This document shows, one piece after another, positions 1-7,567 of a stretch of 64,000 bases of DNA (position 1 is its first letter; the number at the start of each line of letters is the position of its first letter). The stretch covers positions 110,061 through 174,060 of the forward strand of contig CAIJXT010000033.1 of the NCBI GenBank assembly GCA_903824665.1, read 5' to 3'. Origin of the DNA: an uncultured Bacteroidota bacterium. GTDB taxonomy: Bacteria; Bacteroidota; Bacteroidia; Chitinophagales; Chitinophagaceae. Made by a program: the position numbers and the translations under genes. Below the pieces are notes generated by a model that was given only the letters and a program-made list of their open reading frames with translations, was not told where the DNA came from and did not search any database.

Positions 1-1118
1 ACAAATCCTTTCTCAAAAACCTCCTGATATACTTTGCGGGCCTTCTGTGGATCTGTGAAATAGTTGGCAAAATCAGTGCCGGTGAGCTTTGCCCTGGACA
101 AGCCGGTAATGTTGGCAAGTGCCTCATTCATGTCGGTGATCTTACCCTTGGTACTGATGGTCACCAACGGGTCGAGACTGGCCTCTATAAGACTTCTGGC
201 ATAGTGAGCCGCCTGCCTTGCCGAATAACTGAATTCTTCCAGTTCGGTATTTTCAATCTCCCGCTTTTCCTTTTCATTGTTCTGAAACGCCAGTTCTATG
301 TCTGCTATAACCAACTCTGCAGCACGTTTTTCCTTTTCACTATTCTGAAAATGCAGTTCCTTGTTGGCAATGGCGAGCTCGGCAGCACGTTTCTCCTTTT
401 CTTCATTCTGAAAAATGAGTTCTTTATTGGCAATAACGAGCTCTGCAGCACGCATCTCTTTCTCATTGTTCTGAAAGACGAGCTCCATATTAGCTATAGC
501 GAGCTCTGCGGCACGCTTTTCCTTTTCATCATTCTGAAAAATGAGTTCCTTATTGGCGACAACCAGCTCTGCTGCGCGTTTTTCTTTTTCATCATTCTGA
601 AAAGCAAGTTCATTATTTGCAATAACGAGTTCTGCTGCGCGCTTTTCCTTTTCGGCGTTCTGAAACAGCAGTTCTTTATTGGCAGCCATAAGTTCTACTG
701 CCCATTCCTGTCCGGCTATTGCACGTGCTACCATAACTACACCTACTATGTTACCGTATTCGTCTTTGTAGACCGATCCGTTGCACAAAGCATTTGTAAG
801 TCTGCCGTCCTTGTGTCTGAGTGTTAGTGGTGCATCGATAATGCTACCGGCGGTCAGAACGTTGGAGAACACGTCGCTTGCTGTCTGCGGATCAATGAAA
901 TATTTGACAAAATCTGTACCGGTCAGCTGGGCGCGTGCAATACCTGTAACATTGGCCAGCGCCTCATTCATATCAGCTATCTTGCCGTCGGCACTGATCG
1001 TGATCATTGGATCCTGACTGGCCTCAATGAGACTTCTGGTATAAAGGTATTCCTGTTTTCGTATTGCTTCCAACATTAGCGGTTTGTGACGCGCCTGCAG
1101 CATGGCTGTAGCAGTCAT
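1..1118 (-). CDS. Multi-PAS signalling protein, 5' part (runs off the left edge)
   Basis: Minus-strand frame open from an ATG at 1118 to the window edge, so only about 372 N-terminal residues are visible. Residues about 28-140 form a PAS/S-box domain (RSLIEASQDPMITIS, then ADMNEALANVTG). A long charged coiled coil of 21-residue repeats follows, and then a second PAS domain begins (RSLIEASLDPLVTIS, TDMNEALANITG) and is cut at base 1. The two PAS domains are clearly related to each other. In Bacteroidota this architecture usually ends in a histidine kinase, but no kinase domain is visible here, so that is inference. There is no signal peptide or membrane segment in the visible part, which suggests a cytoplasmic sensor. 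The PAS ligand is unknown. Confidence 0.85.
   Translation of the reverse strand, partial: MTATAMLQARHKPLMLEAIRKQEYLYTRSLIEASQDPMITISADGKIADMNEALANVTGIARAQLTGTDFVKYFIDPQTASDVFSNVLTAGSIIDAPLTLRHKDGRLTNALCNGSVYKDEYGNIVGVVMVARAIAGQEWAVELMAANKELLFQNAEKEKRAAELVIANNELAFQNDEKEKRAAELVVANKELIFQNDEKEKRAAELAIANMELVFQNNEKEMRAAELVIANKELIFQNEEKEKRAAELAIANKELHFQNSEKEKRAAELVIADIELAFQNNEKEKREIENTELEEFSYSARQAAHYARSLIEASLDPLVTISTKGKITDMNEALANITGLSRAKLTGTDFANYFTDPQKARKVYQEVFEKGF
262..704 (-). repeat. Tandem 63-bp coding repeats (21-residue coiled-coil unit)
   Basis: The linker between the two PAS domains holds six full units and partial ends of the pattern (x)EKEKRAAELVIANKELxFQN. Each unit is 21 residues (63 bp), exactly three heptads. 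Units differ at only a few positions (D/N/E/S at the first residue; A, I, V or H before FQN). The in-frame, heptad-multiple length fits a signalling helix whose unit number could change without breaking coiled-coil register. Confidence 0.9.
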
Positions 1119-1304
1119 TTGAATTTTTACTGAAAGGCGCTACTACTGCAGTTGCTACCTGTTTTGGATCCGGGCACAACAAAGTTCCCGCTTCGTGCCC
1201 CTCAAAATGTTACACAAAACAGGTTAAAAGTTACACTATTCACACATTGAGTGCGATGCAGCGAACATTGAATTAGGGAAAATGAACTCGGCACACCATA
1301 AATT

Positions 1305-1859
1305 CTATGGTTGATGTCTGGTTGCATTCCAATTGGTGAACAGAGAAAGAAAGGAGACGAAAGGGCCGGAATGCTGCTTTTGCTGCATGGCCATGATTCT
1401 GGCGATCTGTACAATATGCGACAGATCGTGGGCGGTCCAGGCTGCAATAAGTTGCTGTAAGGTTACACGACCGATTTTGGGGTGACCGGCGGATTTTTGC
1501 AAATCTGATTCACTAATGTTCAATCGCTTCAGTTCGGCTATGCCGGATTTACGCAAGCTCTTAAAGCAGTCTATCAGCGCGGGCAGTGACCTGCCGGCTG
1601 CCAGTTCAAAATGCGCATTCATATCCACTGCAGCAAATGTACCATCGGCTGCATCAGACAAAATGGTCCTTGCCCTCGGCAGCCAGTTGGTTTCTTCGCA
1701 AACGATCAGGTGTGCAACTACTTCTTTCGCTGTCCATGTGTCTTTGCCTTCGTTTGCGTTTGTCCAGCAGGGACTCAGGTTGTGCAGCAATGCCGCAACA
1801 GTGGCAGGCGTATTTTCCAGTACTTCGATAGAACTGCTAATTGAAAATTCCATAGTCAA
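1305..1859 (-). CDS. DinB-superfamily protein
   Basis: A 184-residue protein with the four-helix DinB/YfiT-like layout. The segment TWTAKEVVAHLIVCEETNW carries the first metal-ligand histidine and WTAHDLSHIVQIAR carries the C-terminal histidine pair typical of the fold. Members bind a divalent metal; characterised relatives (YfiT/BstA) are thiol-S-transferases using bacillithiol or mycothiol, but many are uncharacterised. It lies 36 bp downstream of the DUF1572-like gene on the same strand and is probably co-transcribed with it. Substrate unknown. Confidence 0.8.
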   Translation of the reverse strand: MTMEFSISSSIEVLENTPATVAALLHNLSPCWTNANEGKDTWTAKEVVAHLIVCEETNWLPRARTILSDAADGTFAAVDMNAHFELAAGRSLPALIDCFKSLRKSGIAELKRLNISESDLQKSAGHPKIGRVTLQQLIAAWTAHDLSHIVQIARIMAMQQKQHSGPFVSFLSLFTNWNATRHQP

Positions 1860-1895
1860 TCTCAGTTTACTCTATGTTGTAGTGCCGCTGATGTA

Positions 1896-2474
1896 TCATT
1901 TTGCATCGTTCGGTTCTTTGTTCAGAAACTCATCGGTGAAATGCCCTCTTTCCTTTGGCTTCGAGAACTTTCCGGCATTGTATTGGTTTGAATTGCCTCT
2001 GGGGATAGACAGTGAGTCCCAATGTTCAGCACACATCTTTCCTATAAAAACGATTTGCCCGATATGGTAGGGATAGTGTGCCAACTGCCGGTTGATGGCC
2101 TCCATCACGGTATGACCCTGGTTGCGGATATAGACGATTTTGTCAAGGTCTTCCTCCTTCAGGGAATTCAGCGTGGTTAGGAGCACATTCCATCCCTCAT
2201 TCCAATTGTTGGTCAGTGTCTGTTTGGTTAATACCTCTTCCTCAAATTCATTATCACGATTGCGCCATTCTTTTTCCCCGTCTGTAGTCAGGAAATCGGT
2301 CCAGCGGCTGAGCATATTGCCCCGAAGGTGCTTCACAATAGTGGCGATGCTATTGCTTTCTTCATTGTACTGCCAGAAAAGTTTGTCATCCGCAATCTGA
2401 GCCATTGTCTTTTCGCCCAGCATTTTGTAGTATTCAAATTGTTTGATGGCACTGTCGAGATAGTTCGTATTCAT
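1896..2474 (-). CDS. DUF1572-like DinB-fold protein
   Basis: A 192-residue cytoplasmic protein matching the DUF1572 branch of the DinB superfamily. It begins YLDSAIKQFEYYKMLGEKT, has the central SIATIVKHLRGNMLSRWTDF segment with a putative metal histidine, and AHYPYHIGQIVFIGK with the HxxxH-type pair near residue 135. No reaction is established for DUF1572. It lies about 110 bp beyond the end of the thioesterase gene on the same strand, so it may be read through from the thiolase operon. It is the second of three DinB-fold genes within 3.5 kb. Confidence 0.8.
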   Translation of the reverse strand: MNTNYLDSAIKQFEYYKMLGEKTMAQIADDKLFWQYNEESNSIATIVKHLRGNMLSRWTDFLTTDGEKEWRNRDNEFEEEVLTKQTLTNNWNEGWNVLLTTLNSLKEEDLDKIVYIRNQGHTVMEAINRQLAHYPYHIGQIVFIGKMCAEHWDSLSIPRGNSNQYNAGKFSKPKERGHFTDEFLNKEPNDAK

Positions 2475-2587
2475 TGTTGTTTGCTTTTTAATGAAAGTTA
2501 ACGATGATTTTCAAAAATTGTCTGTTTCCAGTTTGTGAGCCATGGTACGCCTATTCTACTCCTGCAACACGATTGTGCACCGTATTG

Positions 2588-3082
2588 CTATTTGCCGGTT
2601 TGCTTTAATGATTTCACCCGTTCCTCGAATGAAGGGTCATTGCTAAGCGGTTCGCATATTTCATCGAAAAGCGCCATCAGTGTCGATGAATGCTCCTGAC
2701 TTCTTCTTGTTCGCAAATCATAGTAAGCCAGCTTAATCCACATTACTGCCTTCAGTTGTGTTTTATTCTCGTCAAACATCAGTGCCTCTACCTGCAGGCT
2801 GCGCCCTGAGCAGGCTATCATTCTGGTCTGTATTGTCAGTACTTCCATTAGCTCTGCCGAAGACAGATAGGCGATCTGAGTCTGCGCTACAACCCAGGTA
2901 TTTCCGGTTTCCCGGGCCATCTTGTATACATCAAAGTCGTAGAATTGCATTAGCTGGTCTTCGCGAGCATTGATGATGTAGTCTATGTACTTTGAGTTGT
3001 TCAGGTGATTGAACGGATCGCAATCGGGGAAACGAACTTTTGTTTTACTCTCGACAATGCGGGGAAGTGTTTTAGTGTTCAT
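2588..3082 (-). CDS. Acyl-CoA thioesterase, hotdog fold (4HBT type)
   Basis: A 164-residue single-hotdog protein. The motif VRFPDCDPFNHLNNSKYIDY near residues 17-36 is the 4-hydroxybenzoyl-CoA-thioesterase-type active-site region (Asp in DxDxxxHLNN). The family hydrolyses acyl-CoA to free acid and CoA in the cytoplasm. It starts five bases after the thiolase stop and is the last gene of the compact DinB-thiolase-thioesterase unit, which fits a role in releasing CoA from products of that pathway. Chain-length specificity cannot be read from sequence. Confidence 0.85.
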   Translation of the reverse strand: MNTKTLPRIVESKTKVRFPDCDPFNHLNNSKYIDYIINAREDQLMQFYDFDVYKMARETGNTWVVAQTQIAYLSSAELMEVLTIQTRMIACSGRSLQVEALMFDENKTQLKAVMWIKLAYYDLRTRRSQEHSSTLMALFDEICEPLSNDPSFEERVKSLKQTGK

Positions 3083-3087
3083 TGTTT

Positions 3088-4260
3088 CTATTTTTTAAGG
3101 TTTTCTATTACCATTGCTGTTGCACCGCCGCCGCCATTGCATATAGCAGCCACTCCATACCTGCCGCCTTCCTGCTGCAATACAGACAAAAGCGTGCACA
3201 GTATACGAGCACCAGAGGCTCCCAGAGGATGCCCCATAGCTACTGCGCCCCCATATACATTTGTTTTGCTGTTGGGTATGCGCAATATCAGCTGATTGGC
3301 AAGCACTACAGCCGCATATGCTTCATTGATCTCAAAGTAATCTATATCGGTTACACGCAGGCCGGCATACTGGAGAGCTTTTGTTATTGCCATCGCGGGC
3401 GAGGTAGTAAACCACTCAGGTGCCTGCGACGCATCGGCATAGGCCACCACGCGCGCAAGTGGCTGCAATCCATACTTTTCAACAGCCTCTGCTGATGCCA
3501 GAATTATGGCAGCAGCACCATCGCTTAGATTACTGGCATTTGCGGCTGTGATCGTCCCATCGGTTACAAAAACAGGCTTGAGTCTGGGCACTTTTTCCAC
3601 TATTACTTTTGTTACATCTTCATCCTCAACAAAATTTCTCTCCCCAAGTTTGCTTATCACCGGAACAATCTCTCTATTAAAATTTCCGCTACTGAACGCT
3701 GCCGCTGCTCTGGCATAAGATTGCAGGGCAAATTCATCTTGCTGCGCCCGCGACAAACTGTATTTTTCCACACACATTTCAGCCGCCTTGCCCATGTGGT
3801 AATTGTTGTACGCATCAGTCAATCCATCTTTAAGCAGGCCATCAGTTATATGCTCGTTGCCCAGCTTAGCAGGTTTCCGGAGGTTGATGTAGTGCGGTAC
3901 ATTGCTCATACTTTCCATGCCGCCGGCAACAACAAGGTTTTGCTGTCCCAGTTGTATCTGTTGTGCGCCTATCGTTGCCGCTTTCAGTCCCGACGAGCAG
4001 ACTTTGTTGATCGTAGTGCAGTCTGTTTCGTCGGCAATGCCGGCGAACCGGGCTGCCTGCCGTGCCGGTGCCTGTCCCAGGCCTGCCGAGAGTACATTGC
4101 CCATGTATACGGAATCTATGGTATCAGGTTCGAGGTTGCAGGAAGAGAGGGCACTTTTGATAACGATTGCGCCGAGCTCTGTGGCCGAATGGTTGGTGAG
4201 CATACCCAGGAATCCACCTATGGGTGTCCGCCGTGCGGATACTATAAATACTTCTTTCAT
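3088..4260 (-). CDS. Acetyl-CoA C-acyltransferase (thiolase)
   Basis: A full-length 390-residue thiolase. The nucleophile is Cys88 in NKVCSSGLKA, the active-site His344 is in GHPLGASGAR, and the acid/base Cys374 is in CNGGGGA. NEAYA near residue 312 is also conserved. The enzyme cleaves 3-ketoacyl-CoA or condenses two acyl-CoAs. The sequence does not separate biosynthetic acetoacetyl-CoA thiolase from the degradative type. It is the second gene of the operon (12 bp after the DinB gene, 5 bp before the thioesterase) and probably falls under the upstream TetR protein, suggesting a regulated acyl-CoA pathway. No dehydrogenase or hydratase partners are nearby. Confidence 0.93.
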   Translation of the reverse strand: MKEVFIVSARRTPIGGFLGMLTNHSATELGAIVIKSALSSCNLEPDTIDSVYMGNVLSAGLGQAPARQAARFAGIADETDCTTINKVCSSGLKAATIGAQQIQLGQQNLVVAGGMESMSNVPHYINLRKPAKLGNEHITDGLLKDGLTDAYNNYHMGKAAEMCVEKYSLSRAQQDEFALQSYARAAAAFSSGNFNREIVPVISKLGERNFVEDEDVTKVIVEKVPRLKPVFVTDGTITAANASNLSDGAAAIILASAEAVEKYGLQPLARVVAYADASQAPEWFTTSPAMAITKALQYAGLRVTDIDYFEINEAYAAVVLANQLILRIPNSKTNVYGGAVAMGHPLGASGARILCTLLSVLQQEGGRYGVAAICNGGGGATAMVIENLKK

Positions 4261-4272
4261 TTTTTGCTGTTT

Positions 4273-4770
4273 TTATTTGCTGAGCTGAATAACCTGTTCT
4301 TCCATAAGGCCAATAATGGGAGGCGTTGTAACGCCCAGCAGGTTGAGGTAGATGCATAGCGCCGCCCGGTGGTGGATCTCGTGCAATACCAGTGCACGAA
4401 GGAAGGAGCCCAATTCTATGTCCTTGCCATCGAGCGACTTGATTGTATTTCGTAGTGCATCGTCGCTAATTGATTGAAAAATGAGTACTGACTGCCGGTG
4501 CATTTCATTAAAATAGCTCACCACATTATCGTAGCCATCTGCCAGGTCCTTTCTGCAACCTTTATAACAAGGTCTGTTGCCCAAAGCCACCTCGGCAAAC
4601 ACATTTCGCTCAATGGCAGCTATATGTCGTACCTGGTCGCCGATAGAGAACTTGCCTGGCATATAAGCCCAGTCCAAATGATCAGGTGGTATCACGTTTA
4701 TGACCCTGATTGTAGCCTCCCGCGTCTTTTCGTAATAAGCAAGAAAGGCATTGATACTTGATATTTCCAT
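4273..4770 (-). CDS. DinB-superfamily protein, first gene of the TetR-controlled operon
   Basis: A DinB-fold protein of 165 residues. DQVRHIAAIERNVFAE gives the first ligand histidine and HEIHHRAALCIYLNLLG the C-terminal HxxHH-type cluster. The ATG at 4770 was chosen: an in-frame start further upstream at 4815 would place the operator palindrome 4787-4806 inside the coding sequence, whereas 4770 leaves it in the promoter. The thiolase follows 12 bp downstream. DinB proteins may be thiol transferases or metal enzymes; here an involvement in acyl-CoA or electrophile handling is inference from context only. Confidence 0.8.
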   Translation of the reverse strand: MEISSINAFLAYYEKTREATIRVINVIPPDHLDWAYMPGKFSIGDQVRHIAAIERNVFAEVALGNRPCYKGCRKDLADGYDNVVSYFNEMHRQSVLIFQSISDDALRNTIKSLDGKDIELGSFLRALVLHEIHHRAALCIYLNLLGVTTPPIIGLMEEQVIQLSK

Positions 4771-4786
4771 TTTGCCGGTTTTAGAT

Positions 4787-4806
4787 AATATACCGTTCGG
4801 TATATT
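4787..4806. promoter_or_regulatory. Operator palindrome before the DinB-thiolase-thioesterase operon
   Basis: A perfect inverted repeat with 9-bp arms (AATATACCG / CGGTATATT) around a central TT. On the minus strand its downstream half overlaps a -7-like TATATTAT, and a TTG lies 20 bases upstream of that, so a protein bound here would block the operon promoter. The core is the same sequence, read on the other strand, as the palindrome before tetR at 5449-5464. Confidence 0.75.
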
Positions 4807-4823
4807 TATTGTCAAAAAAAAGG

Positions 4824-5414
4824 TTACGCTTTCAAGTCAGTAATATATTGTTCCAGAAAATTCATGGTCATATTGAGGTCAGCTTTTTTGCCAGTGACCT
4901 TTGCCATCATTACCGCACCTTCTATCAGCGACATCAGCACCAGCGCTACAGTAGCAGGGTTGGTACCATTTTTTATCTCTCCTCTGTGCATACCTCTTTC
5001 TATCTGGTTTTGCAAAGAAGTCTTCCAGAAAGCGAGCGCATTCGCTGCCCGTGCTTTCAACTCAGGGTGTGTATCATCTGCCTCAGTAGCGGTGTTCAGA
5101 ATAGGGCAACCTGATTTCAGAAAAGGAATCTTCAAAATATCGCGATACACTGCTGGGTATACCAGCAACCGGTCTATTGCATTTTCGTGTTCCAGTATTT
5201 TGCCCTTTATGAAATGTGTAACACGACCAAAATTATAGTCGAAAGCAGCAAGTGCAACTTCGTCCTTGTTGTTGAAGTTGCCATAGATACTTCCCTTAGT
5301 GAGCCGGGTAGCATTGGTAAGGTCTGTTATAGATGTACCTGCATACCCCTTTTCATTAAAAACAGGTGCCGTCTGCTCTACGATAAACTGCCTTGTACGC
5401 TCAGATTTTGACAT
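4824..5414 (-). CDS. TetR/AcrR-family transcriptional repressor
   Basis: A 196-residue regulator. Residues 1-50 are a TetR N-terminal helix-turn-helix (FNEKGYAGTSITDLTNATRLTKGSIYGNFNNKDEV), followed by a helical ligand-binding domain (FLKSGCPILNTATEADDTHPEL). The ATG at 5414 is preferred over upstream in-frame starts at 5426 and 5447, because the latter falls on the promoter. Two copies of one palindrome flank the gene: one over its own promoter, one over the promoter of the next operon. This predicts autorepression plus control of the DinB, thiolase and thioesterase genes. The inducer is unknown; acyl-CoA or a reactive lipid product would be logical but is conjecture. Confidence 0.92.
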   Translation of the reverse strand: MSKSERTRQFIVEQTAPVFNEKGYAGTSITDLTNATRLTKGSIYGNFNNKDEVALAAFDYNFGRVTHFIKGKILEHENAIDRLLVYPAVYRDILKIPFLKSGCPILNTATEADDTHPELKARAANALAFWKTSLQNQIERGMHRGEIKNGTNPATVALVLMSLIEGAVMMAKVTGKKADLNMTMNFLEQYITDLKA

Positions 5415-5444
5415 TGCTTCGCCCATACGCGATACAAAAATACA

Positions 5445-5464
5445 CAAATATACCGAACGGTATA
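5445..5464 (-). promoter_or_regulatory. tetR promoter with overlapping operator
   Basis: On the minus strand TATATTTG (5452 to 5445) matches the Bacteroidota -7 box TAnnTTTG. The palindrome TATACCG-AA-CGGTATA (5449-5464) overlaps it by four bases. The 16-bp core equals the reverse complement of the operator at 4789-4804. Binding here would give autoregulation. Confidence 0.75.
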
Positions 5465-5519
5465 ATTATTTCGTAGAATTTTTTCAGATCATGCACTGGC
5501 GGCTTCATGCATTTTGGAA

Positions 5520-6131
5520 TTATACTTCCGGTTCACCAATCTTCAACAGCCTGAAAAACTGTGCCTCTTCAATTTCCCTCACACCGCCCGGGGTAAGATC
5601 TTCGAGTGTGATATCTTCGATGGCTATGCGTATGAGCCGCCGGCACTGATGACCAACCGCGGCAACCATATTGCGGATCTGGTGAAACTTGCCCTCGTAA
5701 AGCGTTATGTGCAACCATGAATGAGCAATATAGGGATTGAGTTCCAACTGATAGTCTGGTAGGTCTGGTGGCGCATCCAGTAGCCTTACTTCGCAGGGCT
5801 GGGTTGTGTAGTCGCCCTTTCCCCTAACACGTATGGTCACTCCTTCGCTCAATTGCTGCACTGTTTGAGGGGATACCAGTTTGTTGACCCGCACCAGGTA
5901 GGTGCGTTTGTGCGGTATGGCCGACTGAAAAAGCAGGTGCACAACCTTAGTATTGGTTGTGAGTAACAGCAGCCCTTCAGACAAACTGTCGAGCCTGCCT
6001 ACAGTAATGGTGCCATCGGGAAATTTATAATCGAGATGGCTGAGTAGCCGCACATCTTCTACACTCACAAACTGTGAGACCATACTGAACGGCTTGTAGA
6101 GTACAAAATAACGATGGGGAGTGGCGGCCAT
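5520..6131 (-). CDS. RNA pseudouridine synthase, RluE/RsuA type
   Basis: A short (203-residue) pseudouridine synthase of the RsuA/RluB/E/F branch. The catalytic motif GRLDSLSEGLLLLTTN contains the essential Asp (residue 48 from this start). KRTYLVRV and the C-terminal GKFHQIRNMVAAVGH motif complete the family signature. It lacks the N-terminal S4 domain, as RluE does, and probably modifies one rRNA uridine; the position cannot be read from sequence. The ATG at 6131 was chosen because TACCTTTG sits 10 bases upstream; a TTG start at 6143 would fall inside that box. Confidence 0.88.
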   Translation of the reverse strand: MAATPHRYFVLYKPFSMVSQFVSVEDVRLLSHLDYKFPDGTITVGRLDSLSEGLLLLTTNTKVVHLLFQSAIPHKRTYLVRVNKLVSPQTVQQLSEGVTIRVRGKGDYTTQPCEVRLLDAPPDLPDYQLELNPYIAHSWLHITLYEGKFHQIRNMVAAVGHQCRRLIRIAIEDITLEDLTPGGVREIEEAQFFRLLKIGEPEV

Positions 6132-6140
6132 GATACTGTG

Positions 6141-6148
6141 CAAAGGTA
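6141..6148 (-). promoter_or_regulatory. -7 box of the pseudouridine synthase gene
   Basis: TACCTTTG on the minus strand, a match to TAnnTTTG. It implies a very short leader before the ATG at 6131. Confidence 0.5.
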
Positions 6149-6212
6149 CCTAACCGACACCTACCTGAGCCACCCCCCGAAAATGAGCAAAACAACAAAA
6201 ACGCAGAATGGT

Positions 6213-7196
6213 TTAGAATAATGTCAAGGCAGCATCCATTTCGTCTTTTGATGCCTTGATAAGCGTGGCGTTGACGGTCATGCCATCTGTGAGCAATTGT
6301 TCTGTTTTGTAGTAGTACCAGGTGCTTTTGTCGCGGGGAATAAGGAACATCAATCGCTGAACAGTACCTGTAGGGGCCCATCCTTTGTATACACCGGTTT
6401 GCGTGCTGCGGTCGAAAGATTCCTGATACAGCACAGTGGCTACCCTTTCGGAAGGAAGTGTAATACCCACTACGCTCCACACATTTCCGGCAAACATTTC
6501 ATTGGCCAGCTTCACTTTGATTGTTATGTTCTGGAACGTGCCACTATAAAGGTCGTAACAGCCAACCCAATTGAAGGATGTGCAGGAATCGAACATAAAA
6601 TAGCTGCCGGATACGGAAGATGTGGTGGCTGCAGATACCGGACCAGCACCGGTGGTGGTGGTGCCGGTGGCTCCACTACCAGGTGCCCATGTTACAATGT
6701 TGCCGGCAGCATAGGTATTGCCGGTGTACAATGCTCTGGGGCCGCTTGCCGGAGTTCTCAGAGCATTGAAACCTATGCCGTATTTGTTAGCGTAAACCTC
6801 TTCTCCGCCCACTGTTGCTTTAATAAAGACCTGGCCACCACTGGTGAGCACACCGGTGCCGGTATTGGTTGATGAATAGTTTTTCAGCATATCACCGGCC
6901 GAATACATCTCGCTGAGTTGTACGTTAACGGTTTCGCCATTGATGGTAGAGCCATCGCTGCGTCGGAAAGAGTTGGGATAAAAGCGCAGAAATGTGCCAT
7001 CAGGACCTACCAACTCTTTTGTGGTGCCTGCTACCAGCGAAAAAGAAGCCGGCGTAGTGTGGAACTCTTTGAGTAGTGTGGCTGTATTGTTGGCAAGGAT
7101 GGTATTGTTGTTGCCGTCGTAATCGCTTTTATTGCAAGAGGTGGACAACAAAAGAACAGATGATATTGCAAAAATGCTTTTAGTTATATAGTTCAT
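6213..7196 (-). CDS. Surface or periplasmic lipoprotein of unknown function
   Basis: A 327-residue protein starting MNYITKSIFAISSVLLLSTSC. The lipobox LSTSC, followed by NKSDYDG, predicts lipidation at Cys21 by signal peptidase II. The mature part is rich in Gly, Thr and Ser (GSGATGTTTTGAG near the middle) and contains TKELVGPDGTFLRFYPNSF, a segment seen in hypothetical Bacteroidota lipoproteins. An upstream in-frame start at 7253 would hide the signal peptide, so 7196 was chosen. No enzymatic motif was recognised. Confidence 0.75.
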   Translation of the reverse strand: MNYITKSIFAISSVLLLSTSCNKSDYDGNNNTILANNTATLLKEFHTTPASFSLVAGTTKELVGPDGTFLRFYPNSFRRSDGSTINGETVNVQLSEMYSAGDMLKNYSSTNTGTGVLTSGGQVFIKATVGGEEVYANKYGIGFNALRTPASGPRALYTGNTYAAGNIVTWAPGSGATGTTTTGAGPVSAATTSSVSGSYFMFDSCTSFNWVGCYDLYSGTFQNITIKVKLANEMFAGNVWSVVGITLPSERVATVLYQESFDRSTQTGVYKGWAPTGTVQRLMFLIPRDKSTWYYYKTEQLLTDGMTVNATLIKASKDEMDAALTLF

Positions 7197-7567
7197 AAAG
7201 TGGGTATTTGTGTAGTAACCAAGACATCGGTTCTGTGATTGATGGTTGGGCAACTTCGTGAAATAAGCAACAAAAAGGCAAAATAATCGCGCAAGATATT
7301 ACGCTGAAAATACAGCCGAAAAAAAGAATGGGTGGCATCGCTCTCGCGCTGCACACCCTATTTCGTAGTTGTGGCCGGTCCAAAGGAATTGCCGAACCGG
7401 CTAGTAGAGTTCTCAGACAGAATAATGTATTGAATTCAATACCTGTTGCACAAAGCGTTTAACAGAAAACTGATTGCCACAGAACACATGCAAGAGTTTC
7501 TACTACCTCATGTTCGGGCGTTGATATTCCACGCTTGAGCAAATGCCGTTTTCCGGATATGCATTAT
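7197..7567. other. Intergenic region, no gene seen
   Basis: 371 bp between the TolC-type gene end and the lipoprotein start. The only sizeable open frame (7180-7383, minus) merely extends the lipoprotein neighbourhood in another frame and has no recognisable content. The stretch presumably holds the lipoprotein promoter and the end of the exporter transcript. I see no clear terminator hairpin. Confidence 0.5.

Noticed and set aside
262..704. Regular 63-bp spacing considered as a CRISPR-like array
   Set aside because: The whole repeat is coding, in frame, with no spacers and no cas genes.
204..827. 207-codon plus-strand frame with repeats of the FLFxILK type
   Set aside because: Antisense of the 63-bp coiled-coil repeats in the PAS protein.
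1160..1205. Inverted GGGCAC/GTGCCC pair as terminator of the DinB gene
   Set aside because: The stem is imperfect and lacks a T-run in either direction.
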